From: an uncultured Thalassotalea sp.
GTDB taxonomy: Bacteria; Pseudomonadota; Gammaproteobacteria; Enterobacterales; Alteromonadaceae
Direction: 5' to 3'
Assembly: GCA_947502355.1 (NCBI GenBank)
Contig: CANMZP010000009.1
Coordinates: forward strand, 62,001-126,000
DNA length: 64,000 nucleotides
Below, piece by piece: positions 30,155 to 39,806 of this stretch. Made by a program: the position numbers and the translations under genes. Each line of letters opens with the position of its first letter. Within the stretch, counting starts at the first letter, position 1. The notes beneath the pieces are model-generated. The model was given only the letters and a program-made list of their open reading frames with translations, was not told where the DNA came from and searched no databases.

Positions 30155-30290
30155 TGTTTTCCCTTAAGGACTTTCAAAGATTGCAGCGAGATTGAGAGAA
30201 CTTTGCGCTGCTTTATAAAAATCTTGCGAAACACATTGGACGAAAAGTTACATGTTTGTATCAGCTTGTCAGCCCTTTGTGTTTCGCCCG

Positions 30291-30351
30291 AGTGTATAGT
30301 TCGGTTTTTTCAGACTCAATCCCGTTCATCGCTTTTACGCCCAATTCGCCG
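30291..30351 (-). promoter_or_regulatory. Module 1 promoter with 31-bp direct-repeat element
   Basis: On the minus strand two direct repeats, CGGCGAA and CGATGAAC, 20 bp apart (30351 to 30321), lie one base before TTGAGT (30319-30314). TACACT (30296-30291) follows after 17 bases. Read on the plus strand the better repeat is CCCGTTCATCG, resembling the LytTR target consensus. The predicted transcript start lies about 130 bp before GH16. The rest of the 434-bp gap (30155-30588) holds the AT-rich leader and the module 2 terminator; a plus-strand open frame across it lacks coding features. Confidence 0.65.
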
Positions 30352-30536
30352 ATAAAGCCTGGTTTTTTAACGAACTTTAGCGTTTCGGTTACATGGTTAA
30401 ACGGTTTGATTTCAAGGGTTACATTTGTCGGTTTTCAGCTAATAGCAAAAACCATTGATGAGGAAAAAGAAACATTCAAATTTGAGAGAATGATTTGGCA
30501 AGCGATTGTTGTTTTATTAGGCTGTTTTCGGGCAAT

Positions 30537-30564
30537 AAAAAAGCCGCTCAAATGAGCGGCCTTT
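30537..30564 (-). terminator. Terminator of module 2 receptor gene
   Basis: Same hairpin as module 1: GCCGCTC (30543-30549) with GAGCGGC (30554-30560), followed by six T on the minus strand. Confidence 0.88.
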
Positions 30565-30588
30565 TAATGGTTTATTATTTAAAGATAA

Positions 30589-33537
30589 TTATTCTTTAAA
30601 TGTGTAACGAGCACCAAGGGTGTAACGAGGGCCGTACTGATTAGCAAACAAGAATTGCTCTTCGTAACGACCAAAACCTTCTTCGGTTTCGTTATTTAGA
30701 TTAATCGCATCCATAAATACGGTGAAGTTTTCGGTCACATCGTAGTTGATGCTCATGTCCAGTTGACCATACTCTTTCGCGTATTGTGGCGGGTTATCCG
30801 AAGAGCCCTGAGCTTGACCTACACCAATAAGGTATTCGTCACGCCATGCGTACGTTACTTTAACTGACAGGCCGTACTTCTCATAGAAAACCTGGAAGTT
30901 AGCTGAATCACTTAAACCAGTTAGTGGTGTTTGTTGGTCTAAAGATTCATTATCAAACTCAACATCACCATCAACAAACGTTGCGTTAGCACCTAAACCA
31001 AAACCAGAGTCACTGAACAAATGTTGAACCGCAACTTCAAAACCATCAACCATTTTGTCATCAGGACTGTTGTATGGTTTTTTGATGTCCCATTGCATTA
31101 GAGGATCATCGGAATTTGGCTCAATGTAACCAGAATCGTTTAAGGTAGCGCCATTTTTCTGCATTTGCTCGAAAATAGCTTCGTTAGTAGGCTGTTCACC
31201 AAGATCAAGTAGGTCTTGCTCAGCTTGATTCCAACGTGGACCTTGGTACACATCATGGATGCCGTCAACCGTTTCAGACTCAATAATTGAACCAATGAAG
31301 TTTTCAACGTCTTTACGGAAGTAGCCCACTGCAGCGTAACTGCCTTCGTCGTAGTACCACTCAAGTGTAACGTCAATATTGGTTGACTCATATGGGTCTA
31401 GATCAGGGTTACCTGATGAACCATTACGAGAGCCAATTTTTGGCGAAGGCGATAATGATAAACCACCAGCCAAGTCACCTAATGGCGCACGAGAAATGGT
31501 TTTACCCCAAGATGCACGAGCAACTACGTCATCTGTTAAGTCAACTTTGATGTCAAGCATTGGTAAGAATACGTCATGCTTACCTTCTTGTTGAAGGAAA
31601 GAGTTTTCACCCTCGGCGTATTGGGTATGCCACTCAGAGCCACCTTTCCACCATACATCGTTAGGTACTGGTTGAAATACTTCTGAAGTAACGTCGGTTT
31701 CTTCATAGCGTAAGCCAGCACTAATTTGTACAGGGAAGTCGGCAATATCAAGTTCCCAAAGGGATGATACATAAAGACTGTCGGTTTTCTCTTCTACAGA
31801 GGTTTCACTGTAAGTACCTTGGCCTAGGTGTGTACGGTACGCTGTGGTATCGAAATAATCATCACCTAGAACATCTTGGTTTAAGTAGTGCTGTGAATAG
31901 GCAACGGCTTCATTAAAATCAATATCGTAATAGTAACCCATCGCGCCGCCATGAGAATACTCATCCATAAACCCGCTGGTTGAATGGTATTCAAACATGC
32001 TGTCTGGGAAAGCGTCAGAATAATTTGGATTAAACAAGAAACCACCAATCAAGCCTGACCAAGCGTTAGAGCCTGACATGGTTTGTTTGGTATGAGCGTA
32101 ACCAAATTTAACGTGCATTAATGGGAAATCATATGGGTTTTCCCATGTACCATCAATTTGTAATTGATCGACTTCAGACTTTCCTGGGTTGTGAACAAAC
32201 TGGCTAAAGTGCGAGTCCATTTCACTTGGCTGTAATGTGGTTGTGCCATTTTTCCAAAGTACACGAGCTTCTGGGATGTCACCGTTGCGGAAATCATAGG
32301 TTTTAGTGATCAGCTGATCAGAACCAAACACCAATGAACCGGCAGCGTTCATGCCATCGTCTTTACCATTATCGATTTTACTCTCAGAGTCATGGTAGTC
32401 GACACTAAGGCTTAATTCGTCATTTACTTGCCAGTCAAAGTTAAAACCTAATGATTTTTCGTTTACTTCGGTGGTGCTTTGCGAAATGGTTGTCGAAGCA
32501 TCATTACCAGACATATCTGCCCAAATTACTGTGCCATTTTCATCAAGCTCGTAACCATTGATGTTACCACCGTAATCATGCCATTGACTCCAACTAATGG
32601 TTTTCTCACCAGTTTGAGCATCGGTCATGGTGTAATCAACCGTCATGATGATGTCATCAGTAGGTGCATATTGAAGCGCAACCTGACCATTGGTACGTTC
32701 ACGTTCGTAATCACCGATATCGTAACCCATGTTACGAGGGAAGAAATAATCGCCTTCTGGGTCTGTGCGGTTATCGATAATATTTTCAGCGTCTAATTCT
32801 GGTAGGCCAACATTCGCTTGCCAACCAGCAACACCGGCATGCTGTTTCTGGAAATCACGTTCAGAATGAGTGAATGAGAATGCAAAGCCTAATGAATCAT
32901 CAGCAAATGTGTTGCTGTATAAGGCTGAGAACTCAGGGGTGATATCGTCGCCATCTTCATTTGAGCTGTCGTGCATTGCTTTTGTTGAGAATGCGAATTT
33001 TTCACCAGGGCTTGCCAATGGTTTTGTGGTTACGATGTTTACCGTTGCACCCAAACCACCTGACGGGTTTTCCGCACGTGCCGTTTTTTTAACTTCTAGC
33101 GCGCTTACACCATCAGCAGACAAGTTTTCTAAGCTGTATGAACGCGTATTACCTGTACCTGGCATTTGACGGCCATTTAAGGTAATAAGGTTAAACTCTG
33201 GGCCAAAACCACGAACCGTGATTTGGCTACCTTCACCGTTGCTACGGCTTACTGATACACCTGTAATACGTTGTAGTGATTCTGCTAAGTTAGTGTCTGG
33301 GAACTTACCCATGTCTTCTGCTGAGATAACATCAACAACACCTGACTCGCTACGTTTTAAATCCATTGAACGGATTAATGCGCCACGCATACCAGTGACT
33401 TCAATAACTTCAATGTCTTCATTTAATTGAGCTGTTTCTTCAGCTACTTGTGATAACGCCTGGGCGCTAAAGCCTGATGCAATAATGGCTGATACGTACA
33501 GCGCGATAGGCTTTTTAAGGAATTTAGAATTTTTCAT
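30589..33537 (-). CDS. TonB-dependent receptor, module 2
   Basis: A 982-residue paralogue of the module 1 receptor. It has the same signal peptide start MKNSKFLKKPIALYVSAIIA, TonB-box region IEVIEVTGMR, plug motifs and terminal barrel strand RYTLGARYTFKE. Differences cluster in extracellular-loop-like stretches, such as the region around YRTHLGQGTYSET, and in the segment following the first barrel strands. This fits paralogues tuned to different oligosaccharide lengths or branches (inference). The ribosome site AGTAGGGTAAA and 99-bp spacing to GH16 are conserved. The last part of the gene and its 3' flank are identical at base level to module 1 over 93 bp. Confidence 0.95.
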   Translation of the reverse strand: MKNSKFLKKPIALYVSAIIASGFSAQALSQVAEETAQLNEDIEVIEVTGMRGALIRSMDLKRSESGVVDVISAEDMGKFPDTNLAESLQRITGVSVSRSNGEGSQITVRGFGPEFNLITLNGRQMPGTGNTRSYSLENLSADGVSALEVKKTARAENPSGGLGATVNIVTTKPLASPGEKFAFSTKAMHDSSNEDGDDITPEFSALYSNTFADDSLGFAFSFTHSERDFQKQHAGVAGWQANVGLPELDAENIIDNRTDPEGDYFFPRNMGYDIGDYERERTNGQVALQYAPTDDIIMTVDYTMTDAQTGEKTISWSQWHDYGGNINGYELDENGTVIWADMSGNDASTTISQSTTEVNEKSLGFNFDWQVNDELSLSVDYHDSESKIDNGKDDGMNAAGSLVFGSDQLITKTYDFRNGDIPEARVLWKNGTTTLQPSEMDSHFSQFVHNPGKSEVDQLQIDGTWENPYDFPLMHVKFGYAHTKQTMSGSNAWSGLIGGFLFNPNYSDAFPDSMFEYHSTSGFMDEYSHGGAMGYYYDIDFNEAVAYSQHYLNQDVLGDDYFDTTAYRTHLGQGTYSETSVEEKTDSLYVSSLWELDIADFPVQISAGLRYEETDVTSEVFQPVPNDVWWKGGSEWHTQYAEGENSFLQQEGKHDVFLPMLDIKVDLTDDVVARASWGKTISRAPLGDLAGGLSLSPSPKIGSRNGSSGNPDLDPYESTNIDVTLEWYYDEGSYAAVGYFRKDVENFIGSIIESETVDGIHDVYQGPRWNQAEQDLLDLGEQPTNEAIFEQMQKNGATLNDSGYIEPNSDDPLMQWDIKKPYNSPDDKMVDGFEVAVQHLFSDSGFGLGANATFVDGDVEFDNESLDQQTPLTGLSDSANFQVFYEKYGLSVKVTYAWRDEYLIGVGQAQGSSDNPPQYAKEYGQLDMSINYDVTENFTVFMDAINLNNETEEGFGRYEEQFLFANQYGPRYTLGARYTFKE

Positions 33538-33564
33538 TTTACCCTACTTATAATTTTGTTGTGT

Positions 33565-33599
33565 TAATGCGGTATGGGCTTAGGGCTTACACCGCATTA
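33565..33599 (-). repeat. Intercistronic hairpin, module 2
   Basis: TAATGCGGT (33565-33573) pairs with ACCGCATTA (33591-33599) within the 99-bp spacer, equivalent to the module 1 and 3 hairpins. Confidence 0.6.
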
Positions 33600-33636
33600 T
33601 TTTCATGCTTTCCAAGGATGTGTAAGATTCGACTTA

Positions 33637-36297
33637 CTAGTCTTTAATCACAATATTATCTAAACGATATACCGCGCCGTTACCTTGACCCCATGCTGGG
33701 AACACCATTAATACGTCGATGTAGCTCACATCTAAACCAGCATCGCTAAGCTGTTGTAGTGTAAATGTGTAAGTTTGCCATTCGCCTGCCACCGGTGCTA
33801 AGCCTTCAACGCTATCGGTAAGAGGTAATTCTGCAAATGTTGATGCACCGTCAGACTCGATTTTGAATAACCAAGGAGCAGCAGCATCGTTCGGTGCATT
33901 TACAACTTTCATTTCAAATTGAACAACGCCTGTAGCCAACATGCTTGAAGCATCTACAAATACGTCATCATCCGCTAGGATACCCATTACTGTTGGGGAT
34001 TCACCGATTACAAATTCAGCGGTCATACCGTGTGCTGTATCATCAGCTTCCAGCGTTGGTGTCGTTCCACCACAACAATCCCAGATAGCCCAGCCTGCAG
34101 CAGGAGCATCAGCAAATAATACATCACCATTTACGGCTGTTGGGTCGTACATTTTCACGTTATCTACACGATAAACGGCACCTTCACCAGCACCCCAAGC
34201 AGGGAAAATCATTAGTACATCGATAGCACTAACATCAAGACCAGCATCGGCTAAGTCAGACATGTTGAATGTGTAGGTTTGCCATTGGTCGGCTGCTGGA
34301 ACAAGACCTTCAACGCTAGTTTCAAGACCAACTTCAACGGCTGTAGAAGCGCCTACTGATTCAACTTTAAACATCCAAGGTGCATCACCTGGCATGGCTG
34401 TTACTTTCATGTCAAATTGAATCACACCGTTTGAAAGGATTGCTGAAGCATCAAAAGGAGAAGGTGTGTCAGTATTTCCTTCACGAGAAATAAAACCCAT
34501 TACTGTAGGATCAGCACCAATTGAGAATTCTGCTACGTTACCGTGTGCATCGTCATCCATTTCAACCGTTGGTGTTGAACCTCCACAGCAATCCCACATT
34601 GGCCAGCTTGCATTTTCATCGTCTGCAAATACAACCACTTCAGGAGCACCGCCAACATCACCAGAGATTTCCATGTTACTTACTTGGAAAACGGCACCTT
34701 CACCAGTTCCCCATGCAGGGAAAATCATAATTACGTCGATGGCACTTACATCTAAACCATTATCAGCAAGGAAGTTTAAGTCATAGGTGTAGGTTTGCAT
34801 TTGGCCTTGTACTGGTACTTCACCTTCAAGGCTGTCAGAAATAGCGAATTCAAAAGCCGTATCGGCATTATTACTTTCGACTTTTACCACCCATGGTGCA
34901 CTTGCATCACTTGGTAATGAAATCACTTCCATATCAAAAGATAATGTACCGTTTAGCTCTAAAAGAGGAGATGCATCGAATGGTGTACCTTTACCTTCAG
35001 GGTCGGTAATAAACTCATCGCGTGAGATAAAACCAACAACAGTAGGACTCGCACCTATAACAAATTCAACAGCACCGTCTTTGATTTCAGGTGTTGAACC
35101 ACCACAACAATCCCATGCAGGCCAGTTCGGGTTAAATGAACCGTCAAAGATTGATAAGTTTTTAGCGACACCAGCAGAAGGTGGTACAGGGATTGGCGCT
35201 GCACCTTCAACTAAAGCGTTGATTGGTGTTTCAGGGTCAACTTTTTGATCGTAACCTGGACGTACAGTCTCACAACCTTTGCCCGTTTCTACATCGGCTT
35301 GACACTGGTAAACACGTACGTAGTCAATTTCAAACTTATTGTCTGGACCAAACGCTTCAGCGTTAATACCGCCTTCGTTTACATTTGCAGGCCAGTCACC
35401 ACCAACAGCAAAGTTAAGAATTAAGAAGAAATCTTTATCGTATGGGGCATTATCCCAGTAAGTCATTAACTCACCCGATTCTTGGTCGTAGTACTCTGTG
35501 TACCAACCTTGATGAGCTAAACCAACGGCTTGCTCTTTCGAGTTATAACGAACTTCTGATTTACGTTGCGTAGCATATAAGTAATTATCCATATACCAAC
35601 GGATTTCACCTTGTTGCCATTCAACCGCGTAAGTGTGGAAATCATCTGCAGGGTTTTCACCACTTGCTAACATGTATTCTCTACCTGAACGATCATTATC
35701 AGGCCATGCTTTACCATAGTGTAATGTACCGTAAATATGGCTTTCTGCTGTGCCATCTTCGCGAGCTGCTTTTAAGTTTACAGACTCAACAATGTCAATC
35801 TCGCCTGAACGTGGCCAGCCGCCATATTCAGAATCGGTTGGCATCATCCAAAATGCAGGCCAGCTACCTTGACCTGAAGGTAATTTCGCACTCATTTCAA
35901 TACGACCGTAGGTGAAATCGCCTTTGTATTGAGTCGTCATTCGTGCTGAGGTGAATGGAAGGTCTGCACCTTCTTCTGCTGGTAGGGCGACGATGTTTAA
36001 TTTACCGTCTTGAAGGTAAGAGTTTTCTGGGTTGTCGGTGTAACACTGTTGCTCTTGGTTGCCACCACCATCACAGTTTACTTCGTGATTCCATTTTGAT
36101 GTGTCAATGGCATCGCCATCAAATTCATCACTCCAAACTAGTTGCCAGTCAGAAACTGGTTGGGTTGGATCGATACCGCTTGGGTCGGTTTTTGTATCAG
36201 AGCCGCCACCACAGCCTGCGAGTAAGGCTGTTGCAGAAACTCCAAGTGCTAAGGATAGACTTGCACTAAGATGTTTTTTTCTTGTTGATATTAACAT
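33637..36297 (-). CDS. GH16 beta-glucanase lipoprotein with three WDCC modules, module 2
   Basis: 886 residues with lipobox LLAGC (Cys29). The GH16 catalytic domain has GSWPAFWMMP and catalytic GEIDIVESV (E166, E171). Relative to module 1 it has an insertion around HYGKAWPDNDRSG. Three C-terminal repeats each open with a WPAWDCC-, WPMWDCC- or WAIWDCC-type motif followed by GGSTP or GGTTP, then a conserved SPTVxGF/GI segment and an LDVSAIDVxMIFPAWGxGxGAVF strand. The adjacent Cys pair could form a vicinal disulphide. The repeats are expected to bind glucan at the cell surface (inference). SD AAGGGGAAAC precedes the start. Confidence 0.92.
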   Translation of the reverse strand: MLISTRKKHLSASLSLALGVSATALLAGCGGGSDTKTDPSGIDPTQPVSDWQLVWSDEFDGDAIDTSKWNHEVNCDGGGNQEQQCYTDNPENSYLQDGKLNIVALPAEEGADLPFTSARMTTQYKGDFTYGRIEMSAKLPSGQGSWPAFWMMPTDSEYGGWPRSGEIDIVESVNLKAAREDGTAESHIYGTLHYGKAWPDNDRSGREYMLASGENPADDFHTYAVEWQQGEIRWYMDNYLYATQRKSEVRYNSKEQAVGLAHQGWYTEYYDQESGELMTYWDNAPYDKDFFLILNFAVGGDWPANVNEGGINAEAFGPDNKFEIDYVRVYQCQADVETGKGCETVRPGYDQKVDPETPINALVEGAAPIPVPPSAGVAKNLSIFDGSFNPNWPAWDCCGGSTPEIKDGAVEFVIGASPTVVGFISRDEFITDPEGKGTPFDASPLLELNGTLSFDMEVISLPSDASAPWVVKVESNNADTAFEFAISDSLEGEVPVQGQMQTYTYDLNFLADNGLDVSAIDVIMIFPAWGTGEGAVFQVSNMEISGDVGGAPEVVVFADDENASWPMWDCCGGSTPTVEMDDDAHGNVAEFSIGADPTVMGFISREGNTDTPSPFDASAILSNGVIQFDMKVTAMPGDAPWMFKVESVGASTAVEVGLETSVEGLVPAADQWQTYTFNMSDLADAGLDVSAIDVLMIFPAWGAGEGAVYRVDNVKMYDPTAVNGDVLFADAPAAGWAIWDCCGGTTPTLEADDTAHGMTAEFVIGESPTVMGILADDDVFVDASSMLATGVVQFEMKVVNAPNDAAAPWLFKIESDGASTFAELPLTDSVEGLAPVAGEWQTYTFTLQQLSDAGLDVSYIDVLMVFPAWGQGNGAVYRLDNIVIKD

Positions 36298-36448
36298 TGT
36301 TTCCCCTTAAGGATTTTCAAAGATTTTTGCTTACTCTTATTAGAGTTATTAAGCGAATGTTTAAAAAACTTTGTATTACATGTCGAGCGATCAATTAACA
36401 AAGCTGTAATGCTTGGTTTGCTAAATGTAATCTAATGTGAACGTGGTT

Positions 36449-36520
36449 AGTCTATGGTGTCCGCATTTTTGACTCAATGGGGTGACTATCCCGTTCATCG
36501 CGTTTTAGTCCGTCTTGTCG
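36449..36520 (-). promoter_or_regulatory. Module 2 promoter with 31-bp direct-repeat element
   Basis: On the minus strand the repeats CGACAAG and CGATGAAC (36520 to 36490) have the same 20-bp period as module 1. The -35 TTGAGT is at 36477-36472 and TAGACT at 36454-36449 after 17 bases. The gap between element and -35 is 12 bases instead of 1, i.e. one extra helical turn. The remainder of the 455-bp intergenic stretch (36298-36752) holds the leader and the module 3 terminator, with nothing else recognised. Confidence 0.62.
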
Positions 36521-36706
36521 ATTAGTGGGATGGTTGGTTGTTTTTTGTGCTAGCTCTTTTGACTTAGATCAACTTGTTTGCGGTAAGAGGTTTTTGAAAA
36601 GAGGAAATTGCCCATGCCAAGATGGCGATTTTTAGATGCTTAATGAGTGAATGTGGTTCTAATGGTAAAAGTTTTCATGGTGGCTTAAATTCTTTGTTTT
36701 GTAAGT

Positions 36707-36730
36707 AAAAAAAAGCCGCTCGAAAGCGGC
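36707..36730 (-). terminator. Terminator of module 3 receptor gene
   Basis: A 6-bp stem GCCGCT/AGCGGC (36715-36720 with 36725-36730) with a CGAA loop is followed by eight T on the minus strand. The stem resembles modules 1 and 2 but the loop differs. Confidence 0.85.
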
Positions 36731-36752
36731 TTAAGCTCAGGACTTTAAGGAA

Positions 36753-39707
36753 TTATTCTTTAAACGTGTAACGTGCACCTAAAGTGTAGCGAGGACCGTA
36801 TTGGCGAGCGAACAAGAATTGTTCTTCGTATCGACCAAAGCCTTCTTCCACTTCATCGTTTAAGTTAATCGCATCCATAAATACCGTTAAGTTTTCAGTT
36901 ACATCGTAGTTAATGCTCATGTCAACTTGTCCGTATTCTTTGGCATACTGTGGCGGGTTATCTGATGAACCTTGGTCTTGACCTACGCCAATCAAGTACT
37001 CATCACGCCATGCATACGTTACTTTTACCGATAAACCATATTTCTCGTAGAATAACTGTAAGTTAGCCGAGTCACTTAAACCGGTAAGTGGGGTTTGTTG
37101 GTCAAGTGATTCATTGTCAAACTCTACATCACCATCTACAAACGTTGCATTGGCACCTAAACCAAAACCGGTTTCACCAAATAAGTGTTGAACAGCAACC
37201 TCCCAACCATCAACCTTCTTGTCGTCAGAGCTGTTGAATGGTTTTCGGATGTCCCAATTCATTAATGGGTCGTCCCCTTGTGGCGTTAAAAATCCACCTT
37301 CATTGAGTGCCGAGCCATTATCTTGGATGCGCTGAAAAATGGCATCGTTTGTTGGTTGAATACCATCATTAATCAAGCCCTGCTCAGCAGCTTGCCAGCG
37401 AGGCCCTTGATAGATGTCACGGATATCGCTAACCGTTTCACTTTCAATGGTCGAACCAAGGAAGTTTTCCACGTCTTTACGGAAATAACCAACGGCTGCA
37501 TAACTGCCTTCGTCGTAGTACCATTCTAAGGTTACATCAATGTTTGTTGATTCAAATGGGTCTAAGTCGGCATTACCGGAAGAACCATTTCGAGAACCAA
37601 TTTTTGGACTACCAGATACTTGCAACCCACCAGCAAGGTCCCCTAATGGCGCACGAGATATGGTTTTACCCCAAGATGCACGAGCAACTAAGTCATCGGT
37701 TAGGTCCACTTTAATGTCTACCATTGGTAAGAATACATCGTAGCTACCTTCTTCAACAAAGAAGTTGGTTTCGCCATCGGCATATTGAGTAAGCCACTCA
37801 CCACCACCTTTCCACCACACATCGATAGGCACGTCTTGCAGGACTTCTGATGTCACATCGGTTTCTTCGTAGCGAAGACCAACGTTGAATTGCACCGGAA
37901 AGTCTAATATGTCTAATTCCCAAAGGGATGAAATGTAGAAACTGTCAGTTTTCTCTTCAACCGAGGTTTCACTGTAAGTGCCCAGTGGGTGGGTAGCGGA
38001 AGGAGCAAAATAGTCATCACCGCCAAGCACGTCATTGGTTAAATAGTACTGAGAACGAGCAACGGCTTCATCAAAGTCAATGTCATAATAGTAACCCATT
38101 GCTGTTGGATTTCCCCCGCTTGAAAATTCATCAAGGAAGCCACCCGTTGAACGTTGCATAAACATGCTATCTGGAAACGCATCCGCATAATTTGGATTAA
38201 ATAGGAAGCCACCAATCAAACCTGACCATGAGTTTGAACCTGACATGGTTTGCTTAGTATGCGCGTAACCCACTTTTACATACATCATAGGGAAGTCATA
38301 TGGGTTTTCCCATTTGGCATCAATTTGCAACTGATCTACTTCTGATTTGCCTGGGTTGTATAAGAACTGACTAAAATGTGAATCTACTTCATTTGGTGAC
38401 AAGGTTGTAGAACCATTTTTCCATAAGATTTCTGCTTGTGGGATATCACCTTGACGAAAATCATAGGTTTTATGCACGAGTTGATCAGAGCCAAACACTA
38501 GCGAGCCAAAGCTGTCTAAACCATCGTCTTCGCCATTATTAATCTTACTTTCTGAATCGTGATAGTCGACACTTACGCTTAGGTCATCATAAACTTGCCA
38601 TTCAAAGTTAAAACCTAAAGACTTCTCTTTAACTTCGGTGGTACCACGAGAGGCCGTATACGAACCATCGTTACCCGCGAGAACACCATAAACAGCGGTT
38701 CCATTTTCGTCTAACTCATACTCGTTTATGTTGCCACCATACTCATGCCATTGACCCCAGCCAATGCCATTTTCACCTGTGGTTGCTTCGGTCATGGTGT
38801 AATCAACGGTTAAGATAATGTCGTCAATAGGGGCATACTGCAGTGTAACCTGACCATTGGTTCGGTCACGTTCCACATCGTTGAGGCCATAGTTCATATC
38901 ACGAGGAAAGAAGTAAGGGCCGCTTGGATCCCTACGATTATCGACCACGTATTCAGGATCTAAGTCAGGCAGGTCAACATTGGCCTGCCAACCTTGTACG
39001 TTTGCTGATTGCTGTTGGAAATCACGCTCAGAATGCGTCACCGAGAAGGCAAAACCAAAGGAATCATCTAAAAACGTATTGCTGTAAAGTGCTGCAAATT
39101 CAGGGGTGATGTCATCACCTTCTTCATTTGAGCTGTCGTGCATAGCCTTACCTGAAACTGCATACTTTAAGCCTGGGCTGTTAAGGGGTTTAACGGTAAC
39201 GATATTAACCGTTGCACCTAAACCACCTGATGGATTTTCTGCACGGGCGGTTTTCTTAACTTCTAGAGCACTTACACCATCTGATGACAAGTTTTCCAAG
39301 CTGTAAGAACGGGTATTACCCGTACCTGGCATTTGACGACCGTTTAAGGTGATTAAGTTAAACTCTGGACCAAAACCACGAACGGTAATTTGGCTACCTT
39401 CACCATTACTGCGGCTAACCGATACACCGGTAATACGCTGCAATGATTCAGCTAGGTTCGTATCTGGGAATTTACCCATGTCTTCAGATGAAATAACATC
39501 GACAACACCTGATTCGCTACGTTTTAAATCCATAGAGCGGATTAATGCGCCGCGCATACCGGTGACTTCAATAACTTCAATTTCTTCTTCATTTAATTGA
39601 GCTGTTTCTTCAGCCTCTTGCGCCAACGCTTGAGCGCTAAAGCTAGATGCAATAGCCGCTGATACATACAGTGCTATTGGCTTTTTAAGGAATTTTAAAC
39701 TTTTCAT
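36753..39707 (-). CDS. TonB-dependent receptor, module 3
   Basis: A 984-residue paralogue of the other two receptors. The signal peptide is MKSLKFLKKPIALYVSAAIA with an ALA cleavage site, followed by the TonB-box region IEVIEVTGMR, the plug and a barrel ending RYTLGARYTFKE. It is somewhat more divergent, with extra residues around SSGGNPTAMGYYYDID and the NFFVEEGSYD stretch. The same 99-bp spacer and ribosome site precede it. It is distal to its GH16 gene in the likely two-gene transcript. Substrate as for module 1, by context only. Confidence 0.95.
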   Translation of the reverse strand: MKSLKFLKKPIALYVSAAIASSFSAQALAQEAEETAQLNEEEIEVIEVTGMRGALIRSMDLKRSESGVVDVISSEDMGKFPDTNLAESLQRITGVSVSRSNGEGSQITVRGFGPEFNLITLNGRQMPGTGNTRSYSLENLSSDGVSALEVKKTARAENPSGGLGATVNIVTVKPLNSPGLKYAVSGKAMHDSSNEEGDDITPEFAALYSNTFLDDSFGFAFSVTHSERDFQQQSANVQGWQANVDLPDLDPEYVVDNRRDPSGPYFFPRDMNYGLNDVERDRTNGQVTLQYAPIDDIILTVDYTMTEATTGENGIGWGQWHEYGGNINEYELDENGTAVYGVLAGNDGSYTASRGTTEVKEKSLGFNFEWQVYDDLSVSVDYHDSESKINNGEDDGLDSFGSLVFGSDQLVHKTYDFRQGDIPQAEILWKNGSTTLSPNEVDSHFSQFLYNPGKSEVDQLQIDAKWENPYDFPMMYVKVGYAHTKQTMSGSNSWSGLIGGFLFNPNYADAFPDSMFMQRSTGGFLDEFSSGGNPTAMGYYYDIDFDEAVARSQYYLTNDVLGGDDYFAPSATHPLGTYSETSVEEKTDSFYISSLWELDILDFPVQFNVGLRYEETDVTSEVLQDVPIDVWWKGGGEWLTQYADGETNFFVEEGSYDVFLPMVDIKVDLTDDLVARASWGKTISRAPLGDLAGGLQVSGSPKIGSRNGSSGNADLDPFESTNIDVTLEWYYDEGSYAAVGYFRKDVENFLGSTIESETVSDIRDIYQGPRWQAAEQGLINDGIQPTNDAIFQRIQDNGSALNEGGFLTPQGDDPLMNWDIRKPFNSSDDKKVDGWEVAVQHLFGETGFGLGANATFVDGDVEFDNESLDQQTPLTGLSDSANLQLFYEKYGLSVKVTYAWRDEYLIGVGQDQGSSDNPPQYAKEYGQVDMSINYDVTENLTVFMDAINLNDEVEEGFGRYEEQFLFARQYGPRYTLGARYTFKE

Positions 39708-39737
39708 ATTACCCTACTTATAATCTTTTTTGTGGTA

Positions 39738-39768
39738 ATGCGGCTTAGGCTTTTGGCTTACACCGCAT
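39738..39768 (-). repeat. Intercistronic hairpin, module 3
   Basis: ATGCGG (39738-39743) pairs with CCGCAT (39763-39768) in the 99-bp spacer, at the same place as in modules 1 and 2. Confidence 0.55.
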
Positions 39769-39806
39769 CACTTTAATGTTATCAAGGACGTCTTGGAGAC
39801 TCTTAA

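Noticed and set aside
30256-30555. 99-residue plus-strand open frame between modules
   Set aside because: It covers the conserved promoter element and the -35/-10 of module 1, has no ribosome site and no recognisable domain.
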